From: Monosporascus cannonballus
Taxonomy: Eukaryota > Ascomycota > Sordariomycetes > Xylariales
Direction of reading: 5' to 3'
Assembly (NCBI GenBank): GCA_004154925.1
Contig: QJNS01000214.1
Location: 1-64,000 of the forward strand
DNA: 64,000 nucleotides
The position numbers and the translations under genes are program-made. The notes beneath the pieces are model-generated. The model saw only the letters and a list, made by a program, of their open reading frames with translations, was not told the origin of the DNA and searched no databases. Every line of letters begins with the position of its first letter. Position 1 is the stretch's first letter. Shown here one piece after another: positions 22,630 to 35,133 of this stretch.

Positions 22630-24051
22630 AAAATAGAAAATATTAGTTTCTCAAACAATATAGTATATTCTTATTATTATGAAAGTAAAATGTAAATACT
22701 TGAATAATGATTTATAACAATAATAGAAAATAAAAACTCTAATACAAATATTATTGTAATAATATAAATATAAATAGCTTTGAAACAAAACTTGAATATA
22801 AAGTTAGTAAAACATAACGAATATATAACGGCTAAAAATTTAACCAATTATTAAACCTAAGCCGTACGGGTTTATATTAGTAGAAATATCGTGAAAGTTT
22901 AAACTATAAGAAGATTAATTATATTGCGTAATACTAAGAGTATTTTAAGTAACAATATTTTATTATAAGCTACTGTTATTCAAATTATAAATTTAACAAA
23001 TGCATATATTTAACGCAAGATAATTAAATTTATATTAATTACGAAGTTATTACAGGTTCAATTCTTTTAAATACCATTAATTTATATAGATTTACTTAAC
23101 TTTTGACGTTAAAAAGATTTAAATTACGCAACTTGTTTACGTAAATTAGATCATTTTTTGCGACCATTTTTTACTTAGGCCGTAATACGACTTTCTTTTT
23201 TCTTAGATTGTTACTCTTAAAAATTTGTTTAAGATACGTTTTAATTTTATTATAGCAGATCGCATTGTTAATCGTGAGTTTTATAATCGCTTTAATTAAA
23301 AAACATCTTAAAATGTTTCGTTATTTATATTATTAAATTTAATTGTAAAACAATAACACATAAGTCGTACTTCGAAAATCGTATAAAACATTTTTTTAAA
23401 ATCATTTCATGATTCTATTTATTATTTTTTAACAAATGTTTATCAACTCTCTTCATTAAAAATTATGTATATCGGTAATATACTACTAATATATTAATTA
23501 AACCTTTTTCAACAGTTAAAACAGTTATCTTAAATCATCTTTTACTTATTTAAATTTTGTTTTAATAGTAATAATTATAAGGTAATTTTTAATGCTTATT
23601 TCCTTTTATATTTTATATTTTTTTAATTATATTTATCGTTACTTTGGAATAAATATTAAAAGTTTTATTTTTTAATTTCTTTATTTATAAACGAAACATA
23701 ACATGAATTTTATTTAGTTAATTTCTTTGTTAAATAAAGTTTTATATTAATATATTTATAGTAATTTGAAAATTATATCATATTTCTTAAATAAAGTGAT
23801 ATTGAAATTAATCATTTACTATCATCTTTAAATAAAAGTCTGAAAATAATCAATTTTGTGTTCAACTTTTTCATTTTTATAAGCACAATGTTAACTTTCG
23901 ATATTTATAATTATATAAAGGTTTAACTTATTTTTTTATAACAATTTAAATGTATTAAATATATTTTTGTTATAATATAACTTTCGTTTAAAATTTCGTA
24001 ATTTGTTATTGCGATATATTAATATATTTTAATTTGTATTTTTAAGATAAC
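22630..24051. other. AT-rich stretch without recognisable features
   Basis: Stops in all frames, no internal repeat that I can see, no match by eye to families A-H. Probably more RIP-degraded repeat DNA beyond recognition. Confidence 0.4.
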
Positions 24052-24257
24052 TGTAAGAATATAGCCCATATAGAGTGAGACTAGTAGCCGATCAGCCACC
24101 GATTAGCCACCGACCTACCTACTAGTATAAATCCACCATCTAGCAGCTAGTGGAAAATACTAGATGGAAGTAACCGAATACACTTACTTCTTGAAATATG
24201 CTCTGCGACTGGTCGGAGATCACCTCACCCTAGCTCATAGCTACCTATTATCTTACA
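24052..24257 (+). repeat. Solo LTR, family B, opposite orientation to B1/B2
   Basis: A 206-bp LTR from TGTAAGAATATAGCCC to TATTATCTTACA, the reverse complement of the B1/B2 LTR form, so the element it came from had pol on plus. The flanks are ATAAC (24047-24051) and GTAAT (24258-24262). They differ only by G/A and C/T, so they are compatible with one duplication GTAAC altered by RIP. It is less mutated than the LTRs of B2. Confidence 0.8.
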
Positions 24258-24916
24258 GTAATCAGGTTATTAAGAGTTATTATCGTTACCGTTAAATGCT
24301 TTAAACGTTTTTCTATCTTTTAGAGATTTTATTAATTTACGGACTTTTTGCAAATAATATTATTTTTTTAATGCTTTTCGAATTCGTTAAATTTTATTTA
24401 CACTTTTTATATAATGTGTTAAATTACTATATTTATGGTTCCTGGAAGTATTTTTACATTTTAAATTATAAAACCTTTTTTAATTATTTTCTAGTTTTTG
24501 TTTATTTAATAAATTATCTTTTCATATAACGAATACCGTATTACAAAATCTTTTATAATTTATTATTTTCTTAATAAACTTCTTAAATATATTATTAATC
24601 AATATTAATTGAAAAGAAAGGTATATAATGGCCTGTTAGTAATGTTGTTTGAAGATATACTAATCTTTTTCATTTTTTTTTACAAATTCATAATTATATT
24701 AATCGTAAAAGTACAAAGAGTTTTCTTCTAGATGTTATTTTCTTTTACTTAACTTTATAAAGTTGCTTAGTTATTAATAAATGTTTATAACGTAATAAAT
24801 TAGAAATATCGACATTAATATTTGTCTATTTTACTATTTTCTATTTAAGCAAAAAAATCAAATTTTTATATATATACAAGATATAATACTATATAAATTT
24901 ATGTATTTATTATATA
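24258..24916. other. AT-rich stretch without recognisable features
   Basis: No coding or repeat signal that I can support. Confidence 0.35.
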
Positions 24917-25108
24917 TTAAATAGTTTCATTATCCATAATATTCTGCGTATAATTTGCCGTATTAGTTTTGGATTTTAAGACAAACGGCTTTTGTTTATT
25001 TTTTAAAACCTTTTTAAACCAGTTTTTTAATTTTTCATATTTTATATTAAAGTTTCTAGCGTAATAATCTTTATTTATATAAGGCTCTAATATTGCGAAT
25101 GCTTATTT
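24917..25108 (-). pseudogene. Unidentified coding relic
   Basis: Minus strand, 25102 to about 24917, is open for about 60 codons in very AT-rich DNA: AFAILEPYINKDYYARNFNI, then KYEKLKNWFKKVLKNKQKPF, VLKSKTN, ending in TAA. A TAA just upstream (likely CAA) and open sequence before it suggest that the frame extends further. Amino-acid use is ordinary for a protein. I do not recognise the family, and a transposase or gag fragment is possible. Confidence 0.4.
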
Positions 25109-25435
25109 ATTTTTATTACATAATTTATCGGTTAAATTAATAAATTATCTTCGTAAAACGAGAATTTAATTACTCTATTTTCGAAATTCTTTTTAGGTAT
25201 TTTAGTATCATCCTATTTTTTATAGTTACAATATTACATTTAGATTTTATTTTTATATTAAACCGTTCCGAATTTCATAAGTTCTAGCACGATATCATAA
25301 AATATATTATTCTTTATTGTTTTTGTTAAAATATTATTTGTTTATTTTAATTATATTTACGATATATTTATCGAACTTAATATATTTTTTTTTTGGAATA
25401 ATATCGGTTCTTTGTATGAATTTCTATTTTTTTTA
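25109..25435. other. AT-rich spacer
   Basis: No feature that I can support. Confidence 0.3.
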
Positions 25436-25800
25436 CGGCACTAGTGAAGCGGCTTATTTAAGCCGCCGTTTCGCTATATATATACAAACGCTACGCGTTT
25501 GCTAGATAGCTCTTTTTTTTCCTCGTACAATAACAGAATATCTTCCAGAAACCTAAGAGACGTATAACGCCGTAACAGTTTGTTGTACCTTGAAAAAAAA
25601 CTTTATAGGAATTTACATAACCTTATTATAACACCGCTTACGCCGCGCCCTATGTTCGCCGTTATTACGTCGCTATCTCGCCATAATATACCTAGATTTC
25701 TCGACCTTTGAAAAAGGTAATACGGGTATTAATACGCCTGCCTTTAAATATGGACAAAATAACAACGTAACGCTGTTTCTTTAATATACGAACTTTAGGG
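25436..25800. other. Better-preserved CpG-rich block with palindromes
   Basis: Composition changes sharply here: CGCCGCGCCC, CGCCGTTATTACGTCGC and similar runs survive. It begins with a palindrome (25448-25465, GCGGCTTATTTAAGCCGC, inside a longer imperfect inverted repeat of about 36 bp) and then AAACGCTACGCGTTT. It could be the LTR or leader of gypsy relic F just downstream, or the end of another element. No matching second LTR was found. Confidence 0.35.
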
Positions 25801-26599
25801 TATTTTTTTACGAATTCCTTTATCTAATTATTGCTATAATACGGTTTACTTACGATTTTACATTATTAAAACGCCTTTTCGAATAATATGAATATTTTTA
25901 AAAAAATATTTAAAAATATTCTTGTACATTTAAAAAATTTACTAATACTTAAAATACGAAAATATTTAAATTAAAAAATAATTTCCAAACGTAACATAAT
26001 TGTTTTAAAAAACTAAATAATTATTATCTAAAAATCGTTAATTTTATAATCGTTTAATTATCGTAAACCAAGTTATAACAGAACAAAATTAACTTTATAA
26101 ATATTTTATAATTACAAAATAATTATTATAATGAACTAAATAATCCGTCTTTAAAAATTCTTATTTACGAAAACGCTTAACCGTCGTAAAACGGTTATTA
26201 CAGTGAATTATAATTATAAAAGATTTATTAATATTATTCGTTAATGTTTTATTTAAAATACCTTTATAACCCGGCATTATTTAACCTTTAATCAAGTTAT
26301 AATATACCCCTTTCGGAATAACGCATAATTATTATTTTTACAATATTAAGCAGTTTATATGCAAAGATGATGTTAAAAATCTAATAATCTGTTAGAAAAA
26401 ATATATTAATTGGCGTTTTTAAGTGGGTTTAAAATTTGCAATTAATGGAAATGCTTATTTTTTCGGTCATAAACCGGATTATATTTATAATATAACGGTT
26501 TTCAGAAAATATTTATTCGCGTATATATAATAAGATTAATAATATGGTAACATAATTTACGAATTTTAAGACGTAATTATAGAAATAACGGGATATAAG
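25801..26599 (+). other. Putative upstream part of element F
   Basis: A RIP-degraded stretch on the 5' side of the F gag. No frame is readable. Assignment to F is by position only. Confidence 0.3.
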
Positions 26600-27130
26600 C
26601 AGTATTATTTTATTCTTTAATCAAATTTATATTATTATTAAAATATTAACCTAGGCCCATAAGAACTTTTACATTTTGGAATAATACTTAATAATATTCG
26701 CCGATTTTATCGACAGTTTTATACGCCTAGCCGATTAAAGCTGGTAACCGTCAGCCTTACGTATAATCGCATTATAAAAAATATTAACGAGGTATTTTAA
26801 AAAAACTTTATTCCGTAAATATAACGTTCTATTCCCGAAAACGATTAAGGATAAATATAACTTTTTAATTTTTTTTAGTAATGTAGCAAATCGGATTTTC
26901 TGTAAACGTATGGCCAAAAGCTAAACCGCTAATAAAACGGTACCGTAATGCTTGCCGAACGCTCCGGCACCTCCCGGGCCTAAACTTATATAATTAAATA
27001 CGGTAATAATCAAAATTACCGAACCCCGCTCCCCTTTAACCGCAAAAGAAAGATAACGCCGGCATAACTTAAACTTTTACATATATTACAGAAAAAAAAG
27101 ATATTATTTTTTATATACCTTAATTAACGT
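26600..27130 (+). pseudogene. F gag relic with degraded zinc knuckle
   Basis: Plus-strand frames give gag-like text ending in ITEPRSPLTAKER*RRHNLN, followed by FYIYYRKKRYYF. The latter is what a CCHC knuckle of the type LCLYCGKEGHF becomes when TGC/TGT and CAC change to TAT/TAC by RIP. An upstream APAPPGP-type proline-rich run supports a gag C-terminus. It is interrupted by stops. Confidence 0.55.
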
Positions 27131-27999
27131 CCATAAATTTCAATAATTAACGTAACGTTTATAATATTATAATCAAATACCAATATGGTATAATAAAAAA
27201 ACATTTAGCCTTTAAGATAAATCGCGATTAAAAACGATTATTAAATTATTAAAACAATGATAAATTAAACTTATATATACGTTTTATAAATCGTAGTATA
27301 TTTTTTATTGTTTTTTTGAATTATAATTTAATAATAACGTAATATTACTATTATATTTTATAATAAAGTACTGTTTTTCAATTTTAAAATTTATTAATAA
27401 TAATTTCGCGGATTAAAATAATATTTCTTATTTTTTAACTTTTTAATTCTGTTAACTTAAATTAATAAATAAAATTATAACCGGTTCGGTTACGATAACT
27501 TATATGGTACGATTTTATATAAATTTTATTACGAAAAATCGTATCTTTTACCGATAGCCCCTAAACGATTTTAACGTTATTTTTGGGTTACCTTAATTTC
27601 GAAAATATAATTCGTTAATCGATTAAACGGCAGAAATAATACGTAGAAATAACGAAACTATATCGGAATTCCCAGTCTTTCCACTTTCGGTAAAATTGGC
27701 CCTTATTTTTTTAACCTTTTTACCCTCTTTTTACGTCGTACCCGTAACGGTACGATTATTCCGCGCCATAAATTTCTTAACGTTTTGCCGTATAAAAAAC
27801 ATAATAGTAAATTCCATACCTTTAGCCAGATTTTTCGCCTTTATAAACTTTTTATGCGAAATCGTTATTTTATTTTTTAACTGTTATCCGTAAATAAAAC
27901 GGTATTATTAAGGTTTACAGCGGTTTTGCGTAATAATTTTATTTAAAACGATAATATCAATCCGGATATTATTTTCTTTAAATTGCGGGCTTTTTATAA

Positions 28000-28740
28000 T
28001 TAAATAACCGAAACACCTTAATTATGCCACGTAACCGAAAAGGATATACAAAAATATTTCGACAGCAAACCACTAATAACAATAACCGAAATTTTAGAAA
28101 AGTTATTATCTAAGTGCCATAACTTGGCGAAGGCGTTCATCTTTCGCAATGCCGATTCTTTGCCACCGTATCAACTTTTCGACCATAAAATCGAATTACT
28201 TCCAGGCCAAACGCCACCGTATAACCGTATAAAGGTTATATCCCTTTACGAGCTGCTGGCGGTACGGAAATATATCGATAATTACCTAAAAAAAGATTTT
28301 ATCCGCCCTAATAATTCTTTAATAATAACTTTTATTTTGTTGGCAAAAACCTAGGAAATAACATACGTGTTTACGTTAATTATTACGGCCTTAATAACGT
28401 TACAGTAAAAAGCCGTTATCTTATTTCATTAATTCGGAAAACCTTGGACGCTTTTTATTCGGCGCGGGTATTTACGAAGGTTAATATCGTTACGGCCTTT
28501 AATTATTTATATATTACTTTTAAAAACAAATAAAAAATAACTTTTATAATCCCATTTGGGTTACTAGAATATTTTATTATAAATTTCGATATAATAAACG
28601 TTTCGAATTTGTTTTAATATTATATTGATTATACGTTATTGGACTCTGTAAATCAATATCTTATAAGTTAGTTTAACGATATTTTGATTTATAATAAATA
28701 TACAAAAAATATAAAAATTATATACGCGAAATAATCCGCC
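28000..28740 (+). pseudogene. F reverse transcriptase relic
   Basis: The open frame 28124-28354 gives FRNADSLPPYQLFDHKIELL, then PGQTPPYNRIKVISLYELLA, KKDFIRPNNS, the classic gypsy RT entry (LPPHRPYDHKIEL...FIRPS). It continues after a TAG with YVNYYGLNNVTVKSRYLISL (VDYRGLN box), ARVFTKVNIVTAFNYLYI (Asp to Asn in TKLD), PFGLLEYFIINF, and ISQFNDILIYNK for the YLDDILIYS box. Conservation is high enough that the identification is secure. Confidence 0.88.
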
Positions 28741-29789
28741 GCCTTATAAATAAGGGATTAATAATCAATATCCGGAAATACGAGTTTAACCTAACGAAAT
28801 ACGTTACCTAGGCTTAATAATTTTTATTAACGATAATATTATGGACCCCGAAAAAATTAATATTATTTAATAATCAGAAGCTTTCGGAATATTACGAAAT
28901 TTATAATGTTTTTTCGATTTCGTCAATTTTTACCGGCGATTGATAAAACGCTTTTTTACTAATCGCAAAACCTTTAATTACTTTAATAAATAAAGCGAAA
29001 TAAATATGTTTTTAACGAAAAACGTTATAACTGCTTTTTAACGCCTTAAAAATATCTTTTTTACGATATCGGTTTTGTTACATTACGATTTTCGGCGTAA
29101 GATAATTTTAAAAACCCATATTTCAGATTAAACGTTAGGAAAAATATTTTCGTAATACGATAAGTTAGGCGTTTTACGGCTTATCGCCTTTTTCAGCAAA
29201 ATATAACTTAGAAAAATATATTTACAAGATTTACGATAAGGAATTATTATTTATTATTAAAAGTTTCTAAAAATGGCGCCCGAAATTATAAAGAATCGGA
29301 AAACCCATATAAGTTATTACCGATTATAAAAACCTATAATATTTCGTTATTATAAAGTTTTTAAATTAACGTTAAGTACGTTAATCCGAAGTCCTTAAAA
29401 ACTTTCGATTTTAGATAATTTATAAACCGGAAAAAAAGATTACGGTCCCGCCCGCGTTATTACGCCAGTCCGGCGTTTAACTTGCGAACCGTTATAACAT
29501 TATTAACGATAAAGTGGCGTACCGATATTAAACGATATTCTTATTCGAATAATAAAAAAACCTTTTTAAAAATATACGCTATAAACGTTAACTAGCCGAT
29601 AAAAGTACTAATCGATAACGCTTATAGATTATCCATATTAATTAACGATATTTTAGCGGCGTTCGTAAACCTAATTTGTAAAAGGTTTAAATTAAATATC
29701 CGTAAAACGTTTAAAATTGCAACAGCTAATTATCAAACGGTATAAAAACGTATTTATATTAAAGATAAATTATTTATATAAAGTAATAA
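28741..29789 (+). pseudogene. F RNase H / linker relic
   Basis: Between RT and integrase on plus. One intact-looking stretch (KKITVPPALLRQSGV, about 29441-29485) remains. The rest is stop-dense. Assigned to the RNase H and linker part by position. Confidence 0.45.
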
Positions 29790-30288
29790 AGTTTGAAAAT
29801 TACATATATTATACTGTAACCATAATATAACGTTTGCGGGTTACTCGGGATATTTTAAAATATATGATTTATTACGACGGAGCTATTATTGGCTATTATT
29901 TATTACTGAATATAGTTACGTTTATATAAGGTTATTATTTTTACCGCCATATTAAAGCGTTTGAAATTTCGCCAACAGGCTTTTTCGACTTTTTACCTGT
30001 CTCGTTCCGTCCATAGAACGATGTTTTCGTAAATTCCGTCGGTTTTTTCCCCTTTGCAAGAAATTCGAGTATACTTACGAATACATTTTTGTAATAATTA
30101 ATAAATTTACGAAAATACGTTATTTTATTGCCGTTATGGATATATCCGTAATTACTTTTGCTAATATTTTTCTTTTTAATATATACCGCTTATACGGTAT
30201 CTTAGTTGTAGTTAAATCGGACCGCAATACATAATTTTTATATTTTCGGACGCCAAATATATTATAAACTTAATATAAATTATATTGG
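29790..30288 (+). pseudogene. F integrase relic, truncated
   Basis: A zinc-binding-side block reads DLLRRSYYWLLFI (usually RSYYWPGM). Then an uninterrupted frame of about 55 codons from 30059 gives KFEYTYEYIFVIINKFTKIR, YFIAVMDISVITFANIFLF, NIYRLYGILVVVKSDRNT, the rve core up to the second catalytic Asp (SDRGTQF), which is preserved. The first part has Asp to Asn (VDKFTK as INKFTK). The C-terminal third is missing because homology to F ends at about 30288, where E1 starts. Confidence 0.82.
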
Positions 30289-31640
30289 GTAGCTTAGGCT
30301 TCTGCTGGCTCGTTTTTATTTTTGATATAGTTTTATATACTACGCTAAGGCGCTAAAATTAACTAATCAAATAACGTATCCCCGTAACGAACCAGCGAAG
30401 GCTATAGTTAAGGTGCAAAAAACGCTTCCGTTCTATATTTTCTTTCAAAAATAATTAATCTGTTTACATTTTTGCAACTAACTTAAATATTCTAAATTTA
30501 ATATTTTAAAAATATGTCGAATATAAGCTAATACGCGTATAGAAATTTCTTCGAATTCTTTCGATAAAAACTAAGGCTAGTATAATTAAGATAAAATTCG
30601 GTAAAATTACCGACTATAACGTTCTTATAATTACGATAACGTAAATACCCCGTATATTATTTTGTTATAAGCTGTTTAAAAGTAATTTAATATTAAAAAG
30701 CCCGTTTAATTAGGTTTTTCTCTGTACGGGCTATCGTTATTAGATTACAGTTATAAAAACTTCAAGTTAGCCAGATTCGACATTTTTTTATAATTATAAC
30801 ATAACTAATTTGAATTCGATAAGTTTGATATTTAATATATCCGACGATTATAAATTAATATATATACTAAAATCTTTTACAATTTTTTAAAATTAAAATT
30901 AAAATCGATACGATTAAGTTTAGGTTAATGAAATAGGCGATCGTAATATTCTTGAAAATTACGATAATACAATTACCGGTCCTATTATCGTACATCGAAT
31001 TCCCCTAACATACCTAATATGAAAAAAATCCGTTTAATAATTATTTTGCCCGTACGGACTATCGCTATTACATTACAGCGTATAACAAAATTCAAGATAG
31101 CTAAATTCGAAACGCTTTTATAGTTACAATATAATAACCATAATCCGTACGAATAAAAACATAGTTATACGAGCTTCTCCTATATTAAGTTACTCTTGGA
31201 AAGTCTTTTAAAAATATTATATACAGTAATTATACTACCGCAACTATATAGGCGTTTCGGTTTAGAAATATATAAAACGAAAATTTTAAGTTATTCTTTT
31301 TAATATTTGTACCAAATAACACCGATTGAAAGGTTATATATACTGTTAAAAACTTTTTTAAAGTAATATATATTTATATTTTTCAATTTTGTAACAAAAA
31401 TATATTATTATTATATTAGCGATTTTTTAAACGAGATTTTTAAACATTTTAAAAAAGGAGGTACAAAACGGAACAAAAAATAATAACTTGATTTTAGGCC
31501 TTATTTGGGAAGTGTTCTTATTTTTATAGGTTTTTTACGAATTAGATTAACGTAATACTAAAAGTTACTTAGCTATAACAGCGCTGTAGACACATCCACA
31601 ACCTCTAATATAGAGCCTGATTTTAATAAGGTAAAATATA
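30288..31640. repeat. Repeat family E, copy E1
   Basis: About 1.35 kb related to 59147-60480. The left end shares TAGCTTAGGC...GGCTCGTTT and AACTAATCAAATAACGTATC. The right end shares TTAACGTAATA(C/T)TAAAAG, TTACTTAGC and GATTTTAATAAG. Inside, a unit of about 95 bp occurs twice (about 30693-30795 and 31025-31120: CCCGTTTAAT, CGTACGG-CTATCG, TTCAAGATAGCCA). No terminal inverted or direct repeat was seen and no protein recognised. It replaces the end of the F integrase. Confidence 0.65.
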
Positions 31641-31830
31641 AGGCGAATCACGGTTTATAAGGCCAATTTACTATAAGATAAGCGAGGGTCCGACGCTAAC
31701 TACAAAACTAAAAGATCAGCAATTTCAAGCCCCAATTAGGATTTAGATACTCAAATCCACCTTATAAGGACTAGCTATACGTATTATCACATTTACTTAA
31801 TGTCAAGATTTTAACTGCAAAAGTTCGAAA
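31641..31830. other. Short lightly mutated segment
   Basis: A segment with normal-looking composition (GCGAGGGTCCGACGC, CAGCAATTTCAAGCCCC) between E1 and C2. Not matched elsewhere in the window. It may be unique DNA caught between repeats. Confidence 0.3.
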
Positions 31831-31979
31831 CATATATTTACAAAATTTAAAAATTAAATATATTTAAAAATCGAAATTGAAAATTATAATTTCCGTTTTA
31901 GTTATGTTTAAAAATTCGGTAATTTACAGCTATATATGGAATATCTGTAATTAAACCTGGTTATTCTAAAAAAATTAGT

Positions 31980-32400
31980 ACTTTTGCTAGTAATTTTTAA
32001 AATTCAACATCGATTAAAAAGCGTTGAAATCTTTTAAACAAAATATAAAACGAAAATATTATTAAATACGGATTTAAAAAAAGTAAAAAGTAAAAAATGA
32101 TTTTTCGAATAAGATATGATTAATTTAAATATAAAGTAATGCTTGTTAAGTTTATTAACGTTGTTATACTTTATATATATATATATACAAGGTTTTAATC
32201 GATTATATCGGCTAAATTTACGATATTTATTAAAACGATATAGTAATGTTTTCAAATAAAAAAATACTACACAATATATTTCTAATTAATTTACAAACGT
32301 TTAAAATAATACTAATTATTTATTAAATTAGTAAAATGCAAATGTTGTCAAAGCGAAACTTTGTTTTTAAAATTTATTAATTTTTATGAAAAGCTTATAA
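31980..32400 (+). pseudogene. C2 reverse transcriptase fragment
   Basis: Plus strand reads MIFRIRYD*FKYKVMLVKFI (KTAFRTRYG...VMPFGLTN position), then after a frame change VLIDYIGQIYDIY*NDIVMF, where Y*ND is the YLDD box with Gln-like and Asp changes, and SNKKILHNIFLINLQTFK. This is collinear with C1 RT. The 5' part of RT is missing. Confidence 0.65.
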
Positions 32401-34900
32401 CTTGTTATTTGAAATTTGCCGCCTTTATTCTTAAGTATCTTTTTTGAAGAATTTGTATAGAAATATTTTAATAAATGAACGAAATAATTTAATATATTTA
32501 AAAGGTTTCAAATTCCGTTTTTTGATACGATTAGCTTTCGAAATTAAGATTTTATTAAAAATATTTATATGCAAGGAACTATATTTATTAATATAATTAT
32601 ACGTATTGTATCGCAGGTTTGAAAAGAAAATGTATATTTATTTATATTCTATTTATCGAGAACTTCCGATCTCAAAAGCAAATAAAAAACGCTATAATAA
32701 AAGTTGTGAGTTAGTATATAATGTTGAAAATATTAATAATAATATTTAAAAATACCGAAAGGAAATTTACTTACACTAGATTATTAAATATTAAAAAAAC
32801 AATCATTATATTTATATAAATGTTTTAAAGAAAATTAACCCGGTAAGTATATCGATTATGTGAATTTAATTTCGAATTATAATATCAGTTAAATATTATT
32901 AATTCCGTTAATAGTTTTAACCGGCGGCCGAATTATATATTTATATTAATTAATTATAACGATATAATATTAATGGTTACAAATTCATTAGGAGTAAATA
33001 AAATATTTTTTACATAAATTCAATATTAAACGGTAATTCTATTTTCGATAACGACAAAGTACTGCCGAGGAAAAAAATCTATTAAAGCCGTTTAAAATTT
33101 TTTAATATTTAAAATTCGTAATAAAATAATATTAATATTGTAATATATAATTACAAATTATCTTTCGAAAAAAGCGAAAAAGGACCGTATAACGGTACTC
33201 TTTATATAAAATGTATCCGGTAGAAGAAAAAGCAATTTCTTATTATTATTAAAGTTCCTTTAAAAATATTGAAATATAATATAATAATAAAATATTGTAT
33301 TAATATTAAACTATCGACTAAATTAAAATTAAAATTAAATTTATTACACTACAATAATACGTTTTAGGTTTAATAACAAAAATATTAACTTTAAATAAAA
33401 AAGGATTTATTTTAAATATTTTATAATAAGCTGAGGGTAGATTTTACAAAATATAAAGTAACAGTTTAAATGATTAGAAATTCATATCATAAATTTAAGA
33501 AAATACCGAAATAAAAAGTTGTATTATATAATTTTAATCACGGTTATTTTTGTCGAAGTAAAGATATTATTTTTTGTTAAGTGCTTTACACTGATTATTT
33601 ATTATTTAATATTATATAATCTTCCTAGAATAATACCTGAAAAATTAGAGATTTATTAAAACAGTTAACCAGAAATTTTGTTAACGTCAATTAACAATTA
33701 ACCTTTAACGGTACGTCGAAAAATGCTTGACATCTTAAGATACACGAAAATTTAAATGTAAACTGTACGAGGTATTTGGATCATTTATTATGTAAATATA
33801 TATTTTATTACAATATAAACATTTTCTTTTAAAAAACCAATAAATTTATACATCAAGCTATTTTAATAACTGTTCATTATCTTTCGAAAATAACGTTATA
33901 TTTATTTATAAATAAACTTTTAATTATTACGGCATTAATTAATATACTATATAAAAAATTAAAATATTAATTCGGTGTTTTTACTAAAAACAATTCTCAA
34001 CGAGAATAAATTATTTACTAATTAATTTTATCTCGAATTTTATCAGATTAGGAAAATCGAACGCCAATTATTTATTATTTATTACCTGTAAACGGACGGC
34101 AAATTTAAATATATAAATTAAATTTTAAAGATTATTTGGAAACCATCATGATAACACTTAAATAAATTAATGTCGGTTATCTTGTAAACTTATATTTACT
34201 TATAACAATAAAAAGCGGATATATCGGATGCATATTATTTAAGTATTATTAAATTATTGTGTTTATATAAAAATATAAATATTAAAAGGATTTTACTCTA
34301 AACTTTAAAAAGTTTGCAAATATTTAAAATATATAATATATTTTTAGTATGACTTTTATATTCGTAATCGGATTACAGAAGAATTGCTAATTATATTATT
34401 TTTTAATTTTAAATATAAATAATAAAAATAAATTATTAACAATATTACTCGATATAAAAATAGTTGCGATTAATGGGAGTTTCTTGTTAAATAAAGAACT
34501 AACATATTAAATATAATATGTACAATTTAAGAAAATATTTAATAAACGTATAATATATTTTCGCTGAATATCGTAAGAAACTATAGCGTATTTAATGAAA
34601 ATAAAATATATCTAAAAGTTTGTTTAAAATAATTTAAAAATTACGATTTATTATAAAGTGATAGAAAATCTTTTAATGTATATAAAATAAAATATTGGAG
34701 GTATATTTAAAAAGAATTAAGTAATAAAAATGTAGCAGTAAAATATCGAATAAATAAAACAAAATTGATAATAATTTAAAGATCTCATAAAGCTTGCCGC
34801 AAATATTAAACGGATATTAATAACGTTAAATATATTTAATAAGGATCCAATTTATTATTTTAAAATTAATTTTTGCATTATATTAATAAATTATAGGCAG
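32401..34900 (+). pseudogene. C2 RNase H/integrase region (degraded)
   Basis: C2 internal sequence between RT and the 3' region, collinear with C1 about 2400-5000. Domain motifs are not readable. Confidence 0.4.
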
Positions 34901-34911
34901 ACGTTCGACGA

Positions 34912-35133
34912 TTAAACGCAAAACGGATTAAAGTTTGACATATGTAAAGGACTAACCGGCAAGTTTATAAGGCTAATTAGTGAACTTATGGCGAAAACGA
35001 AAAAAACCTCTCTCCAAAGAAAGACATAATTCAAAACCCATTTTCGACCTTCCTTAATATGACAACGGGGCGGTACGCTTTTAGCAAACTTTCGATATAT
35101 TTTATATATTTTGATTACCGAAGTGAATAGCAA
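34912..35133 (-). pseudogene. C2 antisense frame, inner segment
   Basis: An ATG-led minus-strand frame of 73 codons (MLFTSVIKIYKIYRKFAKSV, PPRCHIKEGRKWVLNYVF, LPVSPLHMSNFNPFCV) lies antisense to C2 pol in unusually GC-rich sequence for the area. The C1 counterpart keeps the frame with stops at Arg and Trp positions. The opposite strand also has partly open text here, so the coding strand is not certain. Unknown function. It may belong to the same gene as the segment at 35820-35960. Confidence 0.4.

Larger units (their letters stand above)
26600..30288 (+). mobile_element. Ty3/gypsy retrotransposon relic F (pol on plus), 3' end cut by repeat E1
   Basis: Plus-strand order is gag with a degraded zinc knuckle (about 26600-27130), protease/linker, RT (about 28000-28740), RNase H region, integrase (about 29790-30288). 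The integrase stops abruptly where the E1 repeat begins. The RT and integrase differ clearly from those of A, B and C, so this is a separate family. LTRs were not found, though the CpG-rich block at 25436 is a candidate for the 5' end. Confidence 0.75.
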
